A stretch of 64,000 nt of DNA from JASSUD01 sp031963445 (lineage in GTDB: Bacteria > Pseudomonadota > Gammaproteobacteria > Burkholderiales > Burkholderiaceae), in the NCBI GenBank assembly GCA_031963445.1, contig JASSUH010000001.1, forward strand, positions 558,001 to 622,000, given 5' to 3'. How positions within the stretch are numbered: position 1 is the stretch's first letter; every line of letters starts with the position of its first letter. Positions 33,317 to 40,899 of the stretch are shown piece by piece. The position numbers and the translations under genes were made by a program. The notes under the pieces were generated by a model. That model was not told the DNA's origin. It saw only the letters and a list, made by a program, of their open reading frames with translations, and did no database searches.

Positions 33317-34051
33317 ATGAAACTGATTACACGCCTAATCACTGCCATTTGGGTATGCGCCGCTGCTAGCGGGGTGACCAATGCATTAGCCGCTGACGCG
33401 ACAGCTGACAAATTAAAAGCGCAGTTACTAAACCGAATTGGCCCCGATGTTGAGCACGTAGCAAAATCCGCGGTACCGGGTTGGTACGAGGTCAAACTGG
33501 GCCCACAGCTGGCTTATACCGATGAAAAAGGCCGCTATTTGTTCATTGGCAATGTGCTCGATTTGCAAAATAACAAAAACCTAACCGTCGAACGTCTGGC
33601 TGAACTCAACCAGATTGATTTCAGCCGCTTACCGCTAGAACAAGCGGTGAAAGTAGTCAAAGGTAATGGCGGCGATGCTAAGCGGAAAATAGCTGTGTTT
33701 TCTGATCCTAACTGCCCTTACTGCAAACGATTAGAAAAGACGCTTGCGCAACTTAATAACGTCACGATCTACACCTTCCTTTACCCGATCCTCTCAACCG
33801 ATTCATTTGCCAAAGCGCAAGGCATTTGGTGCTCGGCTAACCGTAGCCAAGCCTGGCAAGACTGGGCACTGAAGGATCAAGCGCCATCTAGCGCAGCTAA
33901 ATGTGATACGACCGCGCTGAAGAAGAACTTGGAATTTGGCCGTGAACTAAATGTAATTGGCACACCGACGGTTTTCTTTGCAGATGGTCATCGCTTATCA
34001 AGTGCACTTTCTGTAGAAAAGCTTGAAGCAGAAATGAAATCAGTTAAGTGA
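33317..34051 (+). CDS. dsbC: thiol:disulfide isomerase DsbC
   Basis: This periplasmic protein corrects wrong disulfides and is kept reduced by DsbD (gene at 2363). The ATG at 33317 follows TTAGGAACTCC and gives a signal peptide ending NALAADA; the frame extends 13 codons further up into the ABC gene. Of 244 residues, an N-terminal dimerisation domain (about 30-90, GWYEVKLGPQLAYTDEKG) precedes the thioredoxin-fold domain with the active site CPYC (in DPNCPYCKRL, about residue 135) and a cis-proline loop at GTPTVFFADG. A second cysteine pair (GIWCSAN, AAKCDTT) is conserved in DsbC. Confidence 0.95.
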   Translation: MKLITRLITAIWVCAAASGVTNALAADATADKLKAQLLNRIGPDVEHVAKSAVPGWYEVKLGPQLAYTDEKGRYLFIGNVLDLQNNKNLTVERLAELNQIDFSRLPLEQAVKVVKGNGGDAKRKIAVFSDPNCPYCKRLEKTLAQLNNVTIYTFLYPILSTDSFAKAQGIWCSANRSQAWQDWALKDQAPSSAAKCDTTALKKNLEFGRELNVIGTPTVFFADGHRLSSALSVEKLEAEMKSVK

Positions 34052-34120
34052 TAGGGAAGCGCTGAATAAAGCGGGGGCAAGGTACGCCTTGCCTTTGGGG
34101 CTTTGCAGAGGCTTCTAAAC
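34052..34120. repeat. R4 half element joined to R2 half element
   Basis: TAGGGAAGCGCTGAATAA (34052-34069) is the R4 end; it is followed by GCCTTTGGGGCTTTGCAGAG, an R2 arm. This starts at the base after the dsbC stop. The remaining 240 bases up to orphan E are AT-rich with no gene; a minus-strand PIP-like repeat there is discussed under rejected items. Confidence 0.55.
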
Positions 34121-34362
34121 TTTATCAATTAGTGAAAATAATTGGCGAAATTTTGGCATAAATTACGAATTAAAAATGCCTAAACAGGCAATTTGTAGTT
34201 GCTTATCTTATTGCTCTCTATTTATTTGGTTTTTTCTTGAGATTGGTTTTCATTCTAAAAACAGAAATATCGTCTTATAAAACAATATATATTTTCAAAG
34301 TAAAGCAATTAGGTTTTGTTTATATTTATATGTAAAGCAACCTATTTAAAATTTGAAAATAT

Positions 34363-35190
34363 ATGTCTGTGCAAGCTAGCAATTTAACAAGATCTAATAG
34401 TTTAGCAAATTACCAAAATAGGTTGACTACTCTTTTGAATAGTGGGGCCGAAGATTTAAAAGAGGAAACTGAAAAAGCAAAAGATAGATTGCAAGCGTTG
34501 CAATATAATTTTGCTAGGTTGATTTTTCTGAGTGAAGAGAAAAGCTCTGATTTTTTCTTTAAAGAAAAAGGGTTGCCGAAGGTATTAAATAATTCTTTTC
34601 GTCAAGGCTGTATTGAAGAATTGCAATATTTTGAAAGATCTTTGTTGTCTTACAAAGATGCCACTAAAAGAAATAGCTCCAACTCATATATTGATTTTAT
34701 ATTAAAAACAGAATATTTAATTGAAAAATATAAATTCAAAGAGAGTGGAAAGTTATCTAGGGAAGGTAAAAAGTTTTATAAATTGTATTGCGATTTAATT
34801 TTATTAAATTGCTGTATAGTAACTAACTGTAATTTATTAAATGTAACTATTGATCGTACTATTAATAGAATATCAAGGATGCATACTAAAGAGGTTAGAT
34901 GTTTTTTTTCGGACAATAAAAATAAGCTAGGCGATCCAGAGACAATGCGTCAAATGAGAGAAATGCTAGAGATCAATAATTGGACGATTGCCAAACTAAA
35001 CGATTTAAAAATAGGCGCTCAAAATAGATTGGATCAGATGCAGTGGGTTGGTGAAAAGATAAAAAATATATTGGTTAATAATAAATCTCTTACAGAAGGT
35101 GCATTGGATGAAATGATACAAGATGTAAGAATAACCAAAGACGCATTTGATATAAATAGATTTATCAAAAATGTAAGATTTCTTGGGTAG
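34363..35190 (+). CDS. orphan E: AT-rich helical protein of unknown function
   Basis: I do not recognise this 275-residue protein. It opens MSVQASNLTRSNSLANYQNR, a Ser/Asn-rich leader, then is almost all alpha-helical and rich in Lys, Glu, Asn and Leu. A coiled coil is likely at about 28-50 (DLKEETEKAKDRLQ). A cysteine cluster lies at about 146-165 (LLNCCIVTNCNLLN). No membrane helix or Sec signal. It is strongly AT-rich, unlike dsbC and ung on either side. No clear ribosome site precedes the ATG. It may start elsewhere, but this is the first ATG of the frame with typical composition. Its position between dsbC and ung marks an insertion point in core DNA. Confidence 0.7.
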   Translation: MSVQASNLTRSNSLANYQNRLTTLLNSGAEDLKEETEKAKDRLQALQYNFARLIFLSEEKSSDFFFKEKGLPKVLNNSFRQGCIEELQYFERSLLSYKDATKRNSSNSYIDFILKTEYLIEKYKFKESGKLSREGKKFYKLYCDLILLNCCIVTNCNLLNVTIDRTINRISRMHTKEVRCFFSDNKNKLGDPETMRQMREMLEINNWTIAKLNDLKIGAQNRLDQMQWVGEKIKNILVNNKSLTEGALDEMIQDVRITKDAFDINRFIKNVRFLG

Positions 35191-35260
35191 TTATTTTTGC
35201 TGTATTTATTAAAGAATTTCTACCATAGCTTTATAGTGTTCAGCTGCAGAAAAAGGCCGA

Positions 35261-35983
35261 CTAATCAGGCAAACGCCAATCAATAGGCGCTCTCTTTTGG
35301 CGAGAGAGAATTTGATTAGCCAGCGCAAAATGCTGGCAACCCAGAAAACCGCGATAGGCAGACAGCGGTGATGGGTGGGGTGCAGTTAATACCGTATGGC
35401 TACTTCCATGCAGCAATATGCGCTTGGCTTGTGCGTGCGCGCCCCATAATAGAAAAACTAATCCATCGTGCTGCCGCGCTAGTTGTTCAATTAACGTATC
35501 GGTACATTGCTCCCACCCTCGTTTAGCATGACTGCCTGCTTGGCCACGCGCCACCGTCAGAACGGTATTTAGCAATAAAACCCCTTGTTTAGCCCAACTT
35601 TCAAGGCAGCCGTGAGTGGGTATCGGATAGCCGAACTCACGGTGAATCTCCTTAAAAATATTCTGTAGTGAAGGGGGAGGACGTACTCCCGAGCGCACCG
35701 AAAAAGCCAAACCATGTGCTTGTGGAATACCGTGCTCAACGCCGTGATAAGGATCTTGCCCGAGAATTACGACCTTAACCGCGGCGGGTGAGGTTACCGT
35801 TAGCGCGTGAAATACTTCACATGGGTAGATAGTTTTGCCGCTCGCGAATTCACCATCTACAAAGCGACACAAGGGTTCGTAGTGTTCGCTCTTGATGAAC
35901 GGCATCAATAAATCCCGCCAATCAGTTGGCAGCGCTGCAAACTGGTCAGCAAGCGGGGGAGTGAAAGCGTTTTCAGCGACCAT
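35261..35983 (-). CDS. ung: uracil-DNA glycosylase
   Basis: This enzyme removes uracil from DNA and begins base-excision repair. It has 240 residues from the ATG at 35983; an in-frame TTG at 35992 is less likely. The water-activating loop GQDPYHG (about residue 74-80) carries the catalytic aspartate, and the leucine loop region HPSPLSAYRGFLGC carries the conserved histidine. VLLLNTVLTV is the uracil-recognition segment. It starts 6 bases after the trpC stop on the same strand, so the order trpD-trpC-ung forms one transcript. The C-terminal part RQKRAPIDWRLPD matches the family. Confidence 0.96.
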   Translation of the reverse strand: MVAENAFTPPLADQFAALPTDWRDLLMPFIKSEHYEPLCRFVDGEFASGKTIYPCEVFHALTVTSPAAVKVVILGQDPYHGVEHGIPQAHGLAFSVRSGVRPPPSLQNIFKEIHREFGYPIPTHGCLESWAKQGVLLLNTVLTVARGQAGSHAKRGWEQCTDTLIEQLARQHDGLVFLLWGAHAQAKRILLHGSSHTVLTAPHPSPLSAYRGFLGCQHFALANQILSRQKRAPIDWRLPD

Positions 35984-35988
35984 CTTTA

Positions 35989-36792
35989 TCAAACCACAGG
36001 CTTATCGAAAAACATTTGTTGTAGCGCAAGGCCAGGCTCAGGCGCGCGCATAAATGCCTCGCCAACTAAGAAGCTGTGCACTTGGGCCGCACGCATGCGT
36101 GCTACATCAGCGCCTGACAAAATACCCGATTCAGTGACCACAATTTTTTCAGCGGGAATGGCATCGAGTAAGCTAAGCGTGGTCTCAAGTGTGACTTCAA
36201 ACGTGCGCAAGTTACGATTATTAATGCCAATTAACGGCGTAGTGAGTGTCAACGCTGCTTCAAGCTCGGCGCTATTGTGTACTTCGACCAGTACCGCTAA
36301 CCCTAGCCCATGCGCATAAGCTTCAAGTTGCTGCAGCTTAGCTTTTTCGAGCGCTGCGGCAATTAACAAAATGCAGTCGGCACCCAGCGCACGCGCCTCA
36401 AGAATTTGATAGGTATCGATAATAAAATCTTTACGCAGCACAGGTAGCGAGCAGGCTGCCCGCGCTTCTTGTAAGTGCGTTGTGCTGCCTTGAAAAAATT
36501 GTTTATCTGTTAACACCGATAAACAGGCTGCCCCATATTGTGCGTAACTGCGTGCAATTTCAGCGGGTATAAATGGGGTGCGCAATAAACCTCGAGATGG
36601 GCTAGCTTGCTTAATCTCAGCAATCACCGCAGGTCTGCTAGCTGCGTGCTGGGCGCGTAAAGCACCAATAAAATCGCGCGGTGCATCACCTTTATCGACG
36701 ATTGCCTGCAATTTCTCAAATGACACGCTGCGCTGCGCGTGTGCAACCTCAGCGTGTTTAACCGCAATAATTTGTTGTAATAAATCGTTCAT
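35989..36792 (-). CDS. trpC: indole-3-glycerol phosphate synthase
   Basis: This TIM-barrel enzyme closes the indole ring in tryptophan synthesis. It has 267 residues. The substrate-binding and catalytic segments AEIKQASPSRGLL (lysine at the start of the barrel), LRKDFIIDTYQI, IGINNRNLRTFEV and VTESGILSGADV are all present. It is a monofunctional TrpC without a fused TrpF, as usual in Burkholderia. It follows trpD by 52 bases and is followed by ung. With trpD and trpG nearby it supports a working anthranilate-to-indole pathway, though trpE, trpF and trpBA are not in this window. Confidence 0.96.
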   Translation of the reverse strand: MNDLLQQIIAVKHAEVAHAQRSVSFEKLQAIVDKGDAPRDFIGALRAQHAASRPAVIAEIKQASPSRGLLRTPFIPAEIARSYAQYGAACLSVLTDKQFFQGSTTHLQEARAACSLPVLRKDFIIDTYQILEARALGADCILLIAAALEKAKLQQLEAYAHGLGLAVLVEVHNSAELEAALTLTTPLIGINNRNLRTFEVTLETTLSLLDAIPAEKIVVTESGILSGADVARMRAAQVHSFLVGEAFMRAPEPGLALQQMFFDKPVV

Positions 36793-36844
36793 TTGATGGT
36801 TTGTATTGAAAGAGGCGATAAGGAGGCACGATACCGTACCTTAG

Positions 36845-37882
36845 CTATTCAGCATTTTTGCATTGCTGAGAGAATTGGATGAATTCATCCAACTTAGCGC
36901 GTGCTGCACCACTGGCAATGGCTGCGCGTGCGCCCACTAAGCCATCCTCAATCGTCGATGCAACATTCGCTGCATAAAGCGCAACGCCTGCGTTAAAAAT
37001 AACAATATCGCGCGGCGCTCCTGGTTGATCGTTAAGCGCGCTAAATAGCATCGCTTTGGATTCTTCAGCGTTGGCGACTTGCAAAGCGTGGGTTGGCACC
37101 CTTTGTAAACCAAAATCTTCTGGGGTGATCATATATTCGTAGATTTCGCCATTGCGCAACTCGCCCACACGGGTAGCGGCCCCCAATGACACTTCATCAA
37201 GACCATCCAAGCCATACACCACCAGCACATGAGAAGCGCCTAAGCGCTGCATCACACGCACTTGAATACCTACCAAGTCTTCGTGGAAGACACCCATTAA
37301 CTGGTTTGGCGCGCCAGCCGGGTTGGTTAATGGGCCAAGAATATTAAACAACGTGCGCACACCCAATTCACGCCGCAGCGCGGCGACATTTTGCATGGCG
37401 GGATGATGATTAGGCGCAAACATAAAGCCAATGCCTGTCGCAGCTAGGCAATCGGTGACTTGTGCTGGGGTTAGTTTTAAATTGATACCCAGCGCTTCGA
37501 GCACATCGGCGCTGCCAGACTTGCTCGAGACGCCTCGGTTGCCATGTTTAGCCACCTTTGCACCTGCAGCAGCAGCGACAAACATCGCAGTGGTAGAAAT
37601 ATTAAACGTATGCGCCCCATCGCCACCGGTGCCGACAATATCGACAAAATGTTCTTTCTCAGCGACCTCAACGTGGTGTGCAAATTCCCGCATCACCATT
37701 GCTGCAGCGGTAATTTCACCGACCGTCTCTTTTTTCGTGCGCAGCCCCGCCAAAAATGCCGCCGTCAGCACTGGTGACATCTCGCCACACATAATCAAGC
37801 GCATTAAATGCAGCATCTCATCATGAAAAATCTCACGATGCTCAATCGTGCGTTGTATCGCTTCTTGAGGGGTAATTGGCAT
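36845..37882 (-). CDS. trpD: anthranilate phosphoribosyltransferase
   Basis: This enzyme transfers phosphoribose to anthranilate, the second step of tryptophan synthesis. It has 345 residues. The PRPP-binding signature VGTGGDGAHTFNISTTAMF (about residues 80-98) and KHGNRGVSSKSGSADVLEALG are intact, as is FAPNHHPAMQNVAALRRELG. It is a stand-alone TrpD. In Burkholderia trpG directly precedes trpD; here about 1.5 kb with orphan F, a trpG fragment and an R1 element separates them, so trpDC must now have its own promoter, perhaps in the 37883-38030 gap. Confidence 0.96.
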   Translation of the reverse strand: MPITPQEAIQRTIEHREIFHDEMLHLMRLIMCGEMSPVLTAAFLAGLRTKKETVGEITAAAMVMREFAHHVEVAEKEHFVDIVGTGGDGAHTFNISTTAMFVAAAAGAKVAKHGNRGVSSKSGSADVLEALGINLKLTPAQVTDCLAATGIGFMFAPNHHPAMQNVAALRRELGVRTLFNILGPLTNPAGAPNQLMGVFHEDLVGIQVRVMQRLGASHVLVVYGLDGLDEVSLGAATRVGELRNGEIYEYMITPEDFGLQRVPTHALQVANAEESKAMLFSALNDQPGAPRDIVIFNAGVALYAANVASTIEDGLVGARAAIASGAARAKLDEFIQFSQQCKNAE

Positions 37883-38037
37883 GCTAGGGTGTTTTTAGTT
37901 GAGTGGGGAAAGTAGCAAGGCAGTTGCTCTCGCATCAACGCGAAACTTGTGCAGCGCTACTTCTTTATGTTTGTAGGAAAGTTGGAACTATAACTTAAAT
38001 AGAGTAATCAGAAAATTCTAGGGAGAAATAAATTTAT

Positions 38038-38098
38038 TTCGGAAAATTAGTCTTATTTTCTTAATGGGAAATTAAGATTTTTGTGAAATTGGTAAAAT
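38038..38098 (+). promoter_or_regulatory. PIP-like promoter of orphan F
   Basis: TTCGG (38038-38042), 15 bases, TTCTT (38058-38062), then 30 bases to TAAAAT (38093-38098). The layout fits the PIP/hrpII box, with the second half imperfect. It is 56 bases from the start codon of orphan F. A diverged duplicate of the same stretch lies at 39136. Confidence 0.5.
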
Positions 38099-38153
38099 AA
38101 ATAATGATATTTTAATTTTTTTGATGATCTTATTATTTAAAGATGGAGGGGGC

Positions 38154-38855
38154 ATGTTTAGTTCTCTTGCAAATCGCTTTAATAGAACAAATTCTAACGA
38201 CAGCAGTCATGAGGTCTATCAGCATGGCTGTGCTACCTCGGGCAAAGAAAAAAGATATACACTTTCACATATTTTGGAAGAGTTGCGGCAAGAATCAGGA
38301 AATGTTAATTCATATCAAAATTTTGATGATAGAGTTAACAAAGCATTGCTTAAAATAAAATATGAAAATGTGGAAATAAATGAAATTAATTGTCGAATAG
38401 GTGAAATTTCTGTTTCTGATGATGAAATTAATGTGGTATCTAAAAAAAATAAGTCTGATGTTAAAAGTGATAAAAGGATTGAGGGTGCAGATTATTTAGT
38501 TAATTATGTCAATAATGAAATTTTGTCACTGTATGAAGAAATGAATCTTTCTCCCAAAGAAGAAGAAAATCTAGCATGCCTACGCCGACGATTAGTGTAT
38601 TGTATTAAATTGAAAGGACAAATAGAGAAGGATATTAAATTTGATGAAATAATGGCGGATTTGCATTTTTTTATAGATGAGATAAGCAGTGAAATTTTAT
38701 ATCTGGATAAAAAAAATGACCGTTCTCCTGAAGAAGAAAAAGAACTAGAACGGCTAAAGCAGCAATTAGCACAATTTTGTAGAGACAAAGAAACAATAGA
38801 GCAGGAGAGGAGGAGTGTGTCTCATACTGAATCATATTCTATGGATAACCCATAG
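38154..38855 (+). CDS. orphan F: coiled-coil protein with internal repeat, candidate effector
   Basis: I do not recognise this 233-residue protein. The ATG at 38154 is preferred to 38121 because GATGGAGGGGGC precedes it. It begins MFSSLANRFNRTNSNDSSHE, a Ser/Asn-rich leader like that of orphan C, and is then acidic, helical and AT-rich. Two copies of a motif of about 45 residues follow each other in the C-terminal half: NEILSLYEEMNLSPKEEENL (about 120) and SEILYLDKKNDRSPEEEKEL (about 175), each ending in a leucine-rich helix. SP(K/E)EE-L helical hairpins suggest a protein-binding repeat. It lies inside the trp cluster, downstream of a PIP-like box. Function unknown; secretion is inferred. Confidence 0.75.
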   Translation: MFSSLANRFNRTNSNDSSHEVYQHGCATSGKEKRYTLSHILEELRQESGNVNSYQNFDDRVNKALLKIKYENVEINEINCRIGEISVSDDEINVVSKKNKSDVKSDKRIEGADYLVNYVNNEILSLYEEMNLSPKEEENLACLRRRLVYCIKLKGQIEKDIKFDEIMADLHFFIDEISSEILYLDKKNDRSPEEEKELERLKQQLAQFCRDKETIEQERRSVSHTESYSMDNP

Positions 38856-38898
38856 GGAGACCTACCTCTATGTTGCGCTAGGCATCACTACAATCTCT

Positions 38899-39135
38899 AA
38901 AAATTCTTCAACAAAGCATGCCCATGCTCTGAGAGGATGGATTCGGGATGGAACTTCACTACGTCAATTGGGTAAGTTTTATGCCGTATCCCTACCATTT
39001 CGCCATCTTCTGTCCAAACGCTGACTTCAACGCAAGTGGGCAGGGTAGCGAATTCGTCGATCACGAATCGTAACGGGCGACAGTAAAGGACTTGGGCAGA
39101 TCAGTAAAACTTCCCTTTGCCATCGATCTCAATTT
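38899..39135 (-). pseudogene. trpG C-terminal fragment (partial duplicate)
   Basis: About 237 bases match the 3' third of the intact trpG at 39379-39615: the shared tracts include GCATGCCCATGCTCTGA, GGATAAGTTTTATGCCGTA-type and TTTGCCATCG...TCAATTT. The identity is patchy, with indels and stops, so no protein is made. It lies in the same orientation as trpG. It could be a decayed tandem duplicate of trpG or the rest of a second glutamine amidotransferase (pabA). It directly follows orphan F and directly precedes a copy of orphan F's promoter. Confidence 0.8.
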
Positions 39136-39190
39136 TTCGGAAAACTATTCTTTTTTCCTGAATGAAATAACGATTTTTTATGTAAATCTT
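39136..39190 (+). promoter_or_regulatory. decayed copy of the orphan F promoter
   Basis: TTCGGAAAACTATTC...CCTGAATGAAATAACGATTTTTTATGTAAAT aligns with the orphan F promoter (TTCGGAAAATTAGTC...CTTAATGGGAAATTAAGATTTTTGTGAAAT) with small indels. The spacing to the second half-site is off by one. It is cut at 39190 by an R1 element, so no gene follows. Confidence 0.5.
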
Positions 39191-39308
39191 AGAGCCTGTT
39201 CATAATCTCCATAAATTACCCTTAAGGCCGTAATGTTGGGGTGACTCATTTAATTAAATACGGAACCCCAACACAACCCACTTTTGAAGATTGTAAACAG
39301 GCTTTTAG
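39191..39308. repeat. R1 element, copy 5
   Basis: It is inverted relative to copy 3: it begins AGAGCCTGTTCATAATCTCC, has GTTGGGGTGACTCATTTAAT, and ends CACAACCCACTTTTGAAGAT and AAACAGGCTTTT. It sits between the promoter remnant and trpG. Confidence 0.85.
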
Positions 39309-39354
39309 AATGGGTTATGAGCAATTTTTCATTTCGAAATAATGCTTAGTTTAT

Positions 39355-39939
39355 TTAAAAAGCCATGATTCCCGTATTTACCAAAAAATTCCTCAATAAC
39401 GCATGCCCATGCTCTGACAAGATAGATTCCGGATGAAACTGCACGCCTTCAATCGGATAAGTTTTATGCCGTACGCCCATAATCTCGCCATCGTCTGTCC
39501 ACGCACTGATTTCTAAACAATCGGGCAGCGTGTCACGCTCAAGCGCAAGCGAATGGTAGCGAGTTACTGTGAAGCGTTTAGGTAGGTCAGCAAAAACCCC
39601 TTTGCCATCGGTTTCAATTTCACTAAGTTTGCCGTGCATAATTTGCTTAGCCCGTATTACACGTCCACCGAATGCCTCGCCAATTGCCTGATGCCCAAGG
39701 CAAATGCCTAAGATAGGCAGCTTGCCGGCGAATTCTTTTAATACCTGTAGCGTAATACCCGCATTCTGCGGATTACTTGGCCCTGGCGATAAACATAGAC
39801 GGGTTGGGCGCAGCGCTTCAATCTCGGCGACTGTAATTTCGTCATTGCGAAAAACTTGTACGTCTTCCCCCAATTCACCAAAATACTGCACTAGGTTGTA
39901 GGTGAATGAGTCGTAGTTGTCGATCATTAAAAGGCTCAT
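39355..39939 (-). CDS. trpG: anthranilate synthase glutamine amidotransferase component
   Basis: This subunit supplies ammonia to TrpE (or PabB if shared). The ATG at 39939 (MSLLMIDNYDSF) gives 194 residues, the usual size; the longer frame to 39975 adds residues not seen in the family. The class I amidotransferase triad is present: cysteine in GICLGHQAIGEAFGG (about residue 79) and the histidine and glutamate in GVQFHPESILS near the C-terminus. TRYHSLAL is also conserved. trpE is not next to it: upstream are an R3 element and divergent alkB. Downstream, the link to trpD is interrupted by about 1.5 kb of accessory DNA. Confidence 0.96.
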   Translation of the reverse strand: MSLLMIDNYDSFTYNLVQYFGELGEDVQVFRNDEITVAEIEALRPTRLCLSPGPSNPQNAGITLQVLKEFAGKLPILGICLGHQAIGEAFGGRVIRAKQIMHGKLSEIETDGKGVFADLPKRFTVTRYHSLALERDTLPDCLEISAWTDDGEIMGVRHKTYPIEGVQFHPESILSEHGHALLRNFLVNTGIMAF

Positions 39940-39987
39940 CGCTTTGGCTTCTTTAGATGTGGTCTTGCGTGGCAAATTTTGGCTACA

Positions 39988-40076
39988 ACTTGTTTAGGCT
40001 CTTCCTGGTAGCTTTGTACGACGTGCACAGTACAACTAGTACGGCAAGGCGGCGCAAGTGAAGGCCTAAACAGGTT
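39988..40076. repeat. R3 inverted-repeat element, copy 2
   Basis: The left end AACTTGTTTAGGCTCTTCC pairs with the right end AAGGCCTAAACAGGTT. The centre ACGACGTGCACAGTACAAC resembles copy 1. It sits between trpG and alkB, where both genes should start, and may carry or disturb their promoters. Confidence 0.7.
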
Positions 40077-40149
40077 TTTAAGGATTGCTGATTGTAGCTA
40101 TTTACCGATCACTCTGTCGATTACGCTTTCTTCTGTTACGAAGTCTCTA

Positions 40150-40794
40150 ATGTTTGAACTTTTCCCTCCTGACGAAAGTAATACGCGTGAAGCCATTGGG
40201 CCTGGCTCTTTTCTTCTGCGTGGCTTTGCCCTGCCTTATATCGACGAACTTTGGTCAGGTATTCAAGCGTTACAACAACAGGCAACGTTTCGTTATTTGA
40301 TGACACCGGGTGGCTTCAGGATGTCAGTCGGGTTGATTAGTTGCGGCCGACTTGGCTGGTTTTCTGATCGGCAGGGCTATCGATACACCGATAAAGATCC
40401 AGAAACGGGTTTGGCTTGGCCTTCGATGCCAGCCGTTTTTGCGCGTTTGGCGCACGACGCAGCGGCTGAAGCGGGGTTTGCTGACTTTAAGCCAGACGCC
40501 TGTTTGATAAATCGTTATTTACCTGGCAGCAGACTCTCGTTACATCAGGATAAAAGAGAGCGAGATTTGGTCTCTCCTATTGTTTCAGTGTCGCTTGGGG
40601 TGCCGGCTATTTTCTTATTCGGTACCCATGAGCGCAGCGGTAAAACCGTCCGTATCCCATTAGTGCATGGTGACGTCGTAGTCTGGGGCGGCGTAGACAG
40701 AATGCGTTATCACGGCGTGTTACCCCTGAGAGAAAATCGGCACCCTCTAGTGGGCGCGCAACGCCTTAACCTTACTTTCCGTAAAGTTGATTAA
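40150..40794 (+). CDS. alkB: DNA oxidative demethylase AlkB
   Basis: This Fe(II)/2-oxoglutarate dioxygenase removes methyl groups from 1-methyladenine and 3-methylcytosine in DNA and RNA. It has 214 residues (216 in E. coli). The nucleotide-recognition lid is in the N-terminal 90 residues (PGGFRMSVGLISCG, GYRYTD). The iron ligands are H and D in SLHQDKRE (about residues 135-140) and H in RMRYHGVLPL; the 2-oxoglutarate arginines are in RLNLTFRKVD. It stands alone, with no ada or alkA beside it. Confidence 0.96.
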   Translation: MFELFPPDESNTREAIGPGSFLLRGFALPYIDELWSGIQALQQQATFRYLMTPGGFRMSVGLISCGRLGWFSDRQGYRYTDKDPETGLAWPSMPAVFARLAHDAAAEAGFADFKPDACLINRYLPGSRLSLHQDKRERDLVSPIVSVSLGVPAIFLFGTHERSGKTVRIPLVHGDVVVWGGVDRMRYHGVLPLRENRHPLVGAQRLNLTFRKVD

Positions 40795-40899
40795 TTCAGG
40801 GTGTGATATAAAACGAGTTCTAAAAAGGTATTACTATTCGTTTTCTGTTAAATGCAGCCATTGCTCTGCCACTTTCTCTTTTTAAGAATCTAGATATAC

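Noticed and set aside
34145..34169. Minus-strand TTCGT-N15-TTCGC, a perfect PIP half-site pair near orphan E
   Set aside because: It points away from orphan E, towards the end of dsbC, and no YANNNT hexamer lies 30-32 bases downstream on that strand. I treat it as chance or a relic.
34234..34293. TTCTT-N14-TTCTA followed by TATATT before orphan E
   Set aside because: The spacer is 14 and neither half-site has the G; in such AT-rich DNA the match is expected by chance.
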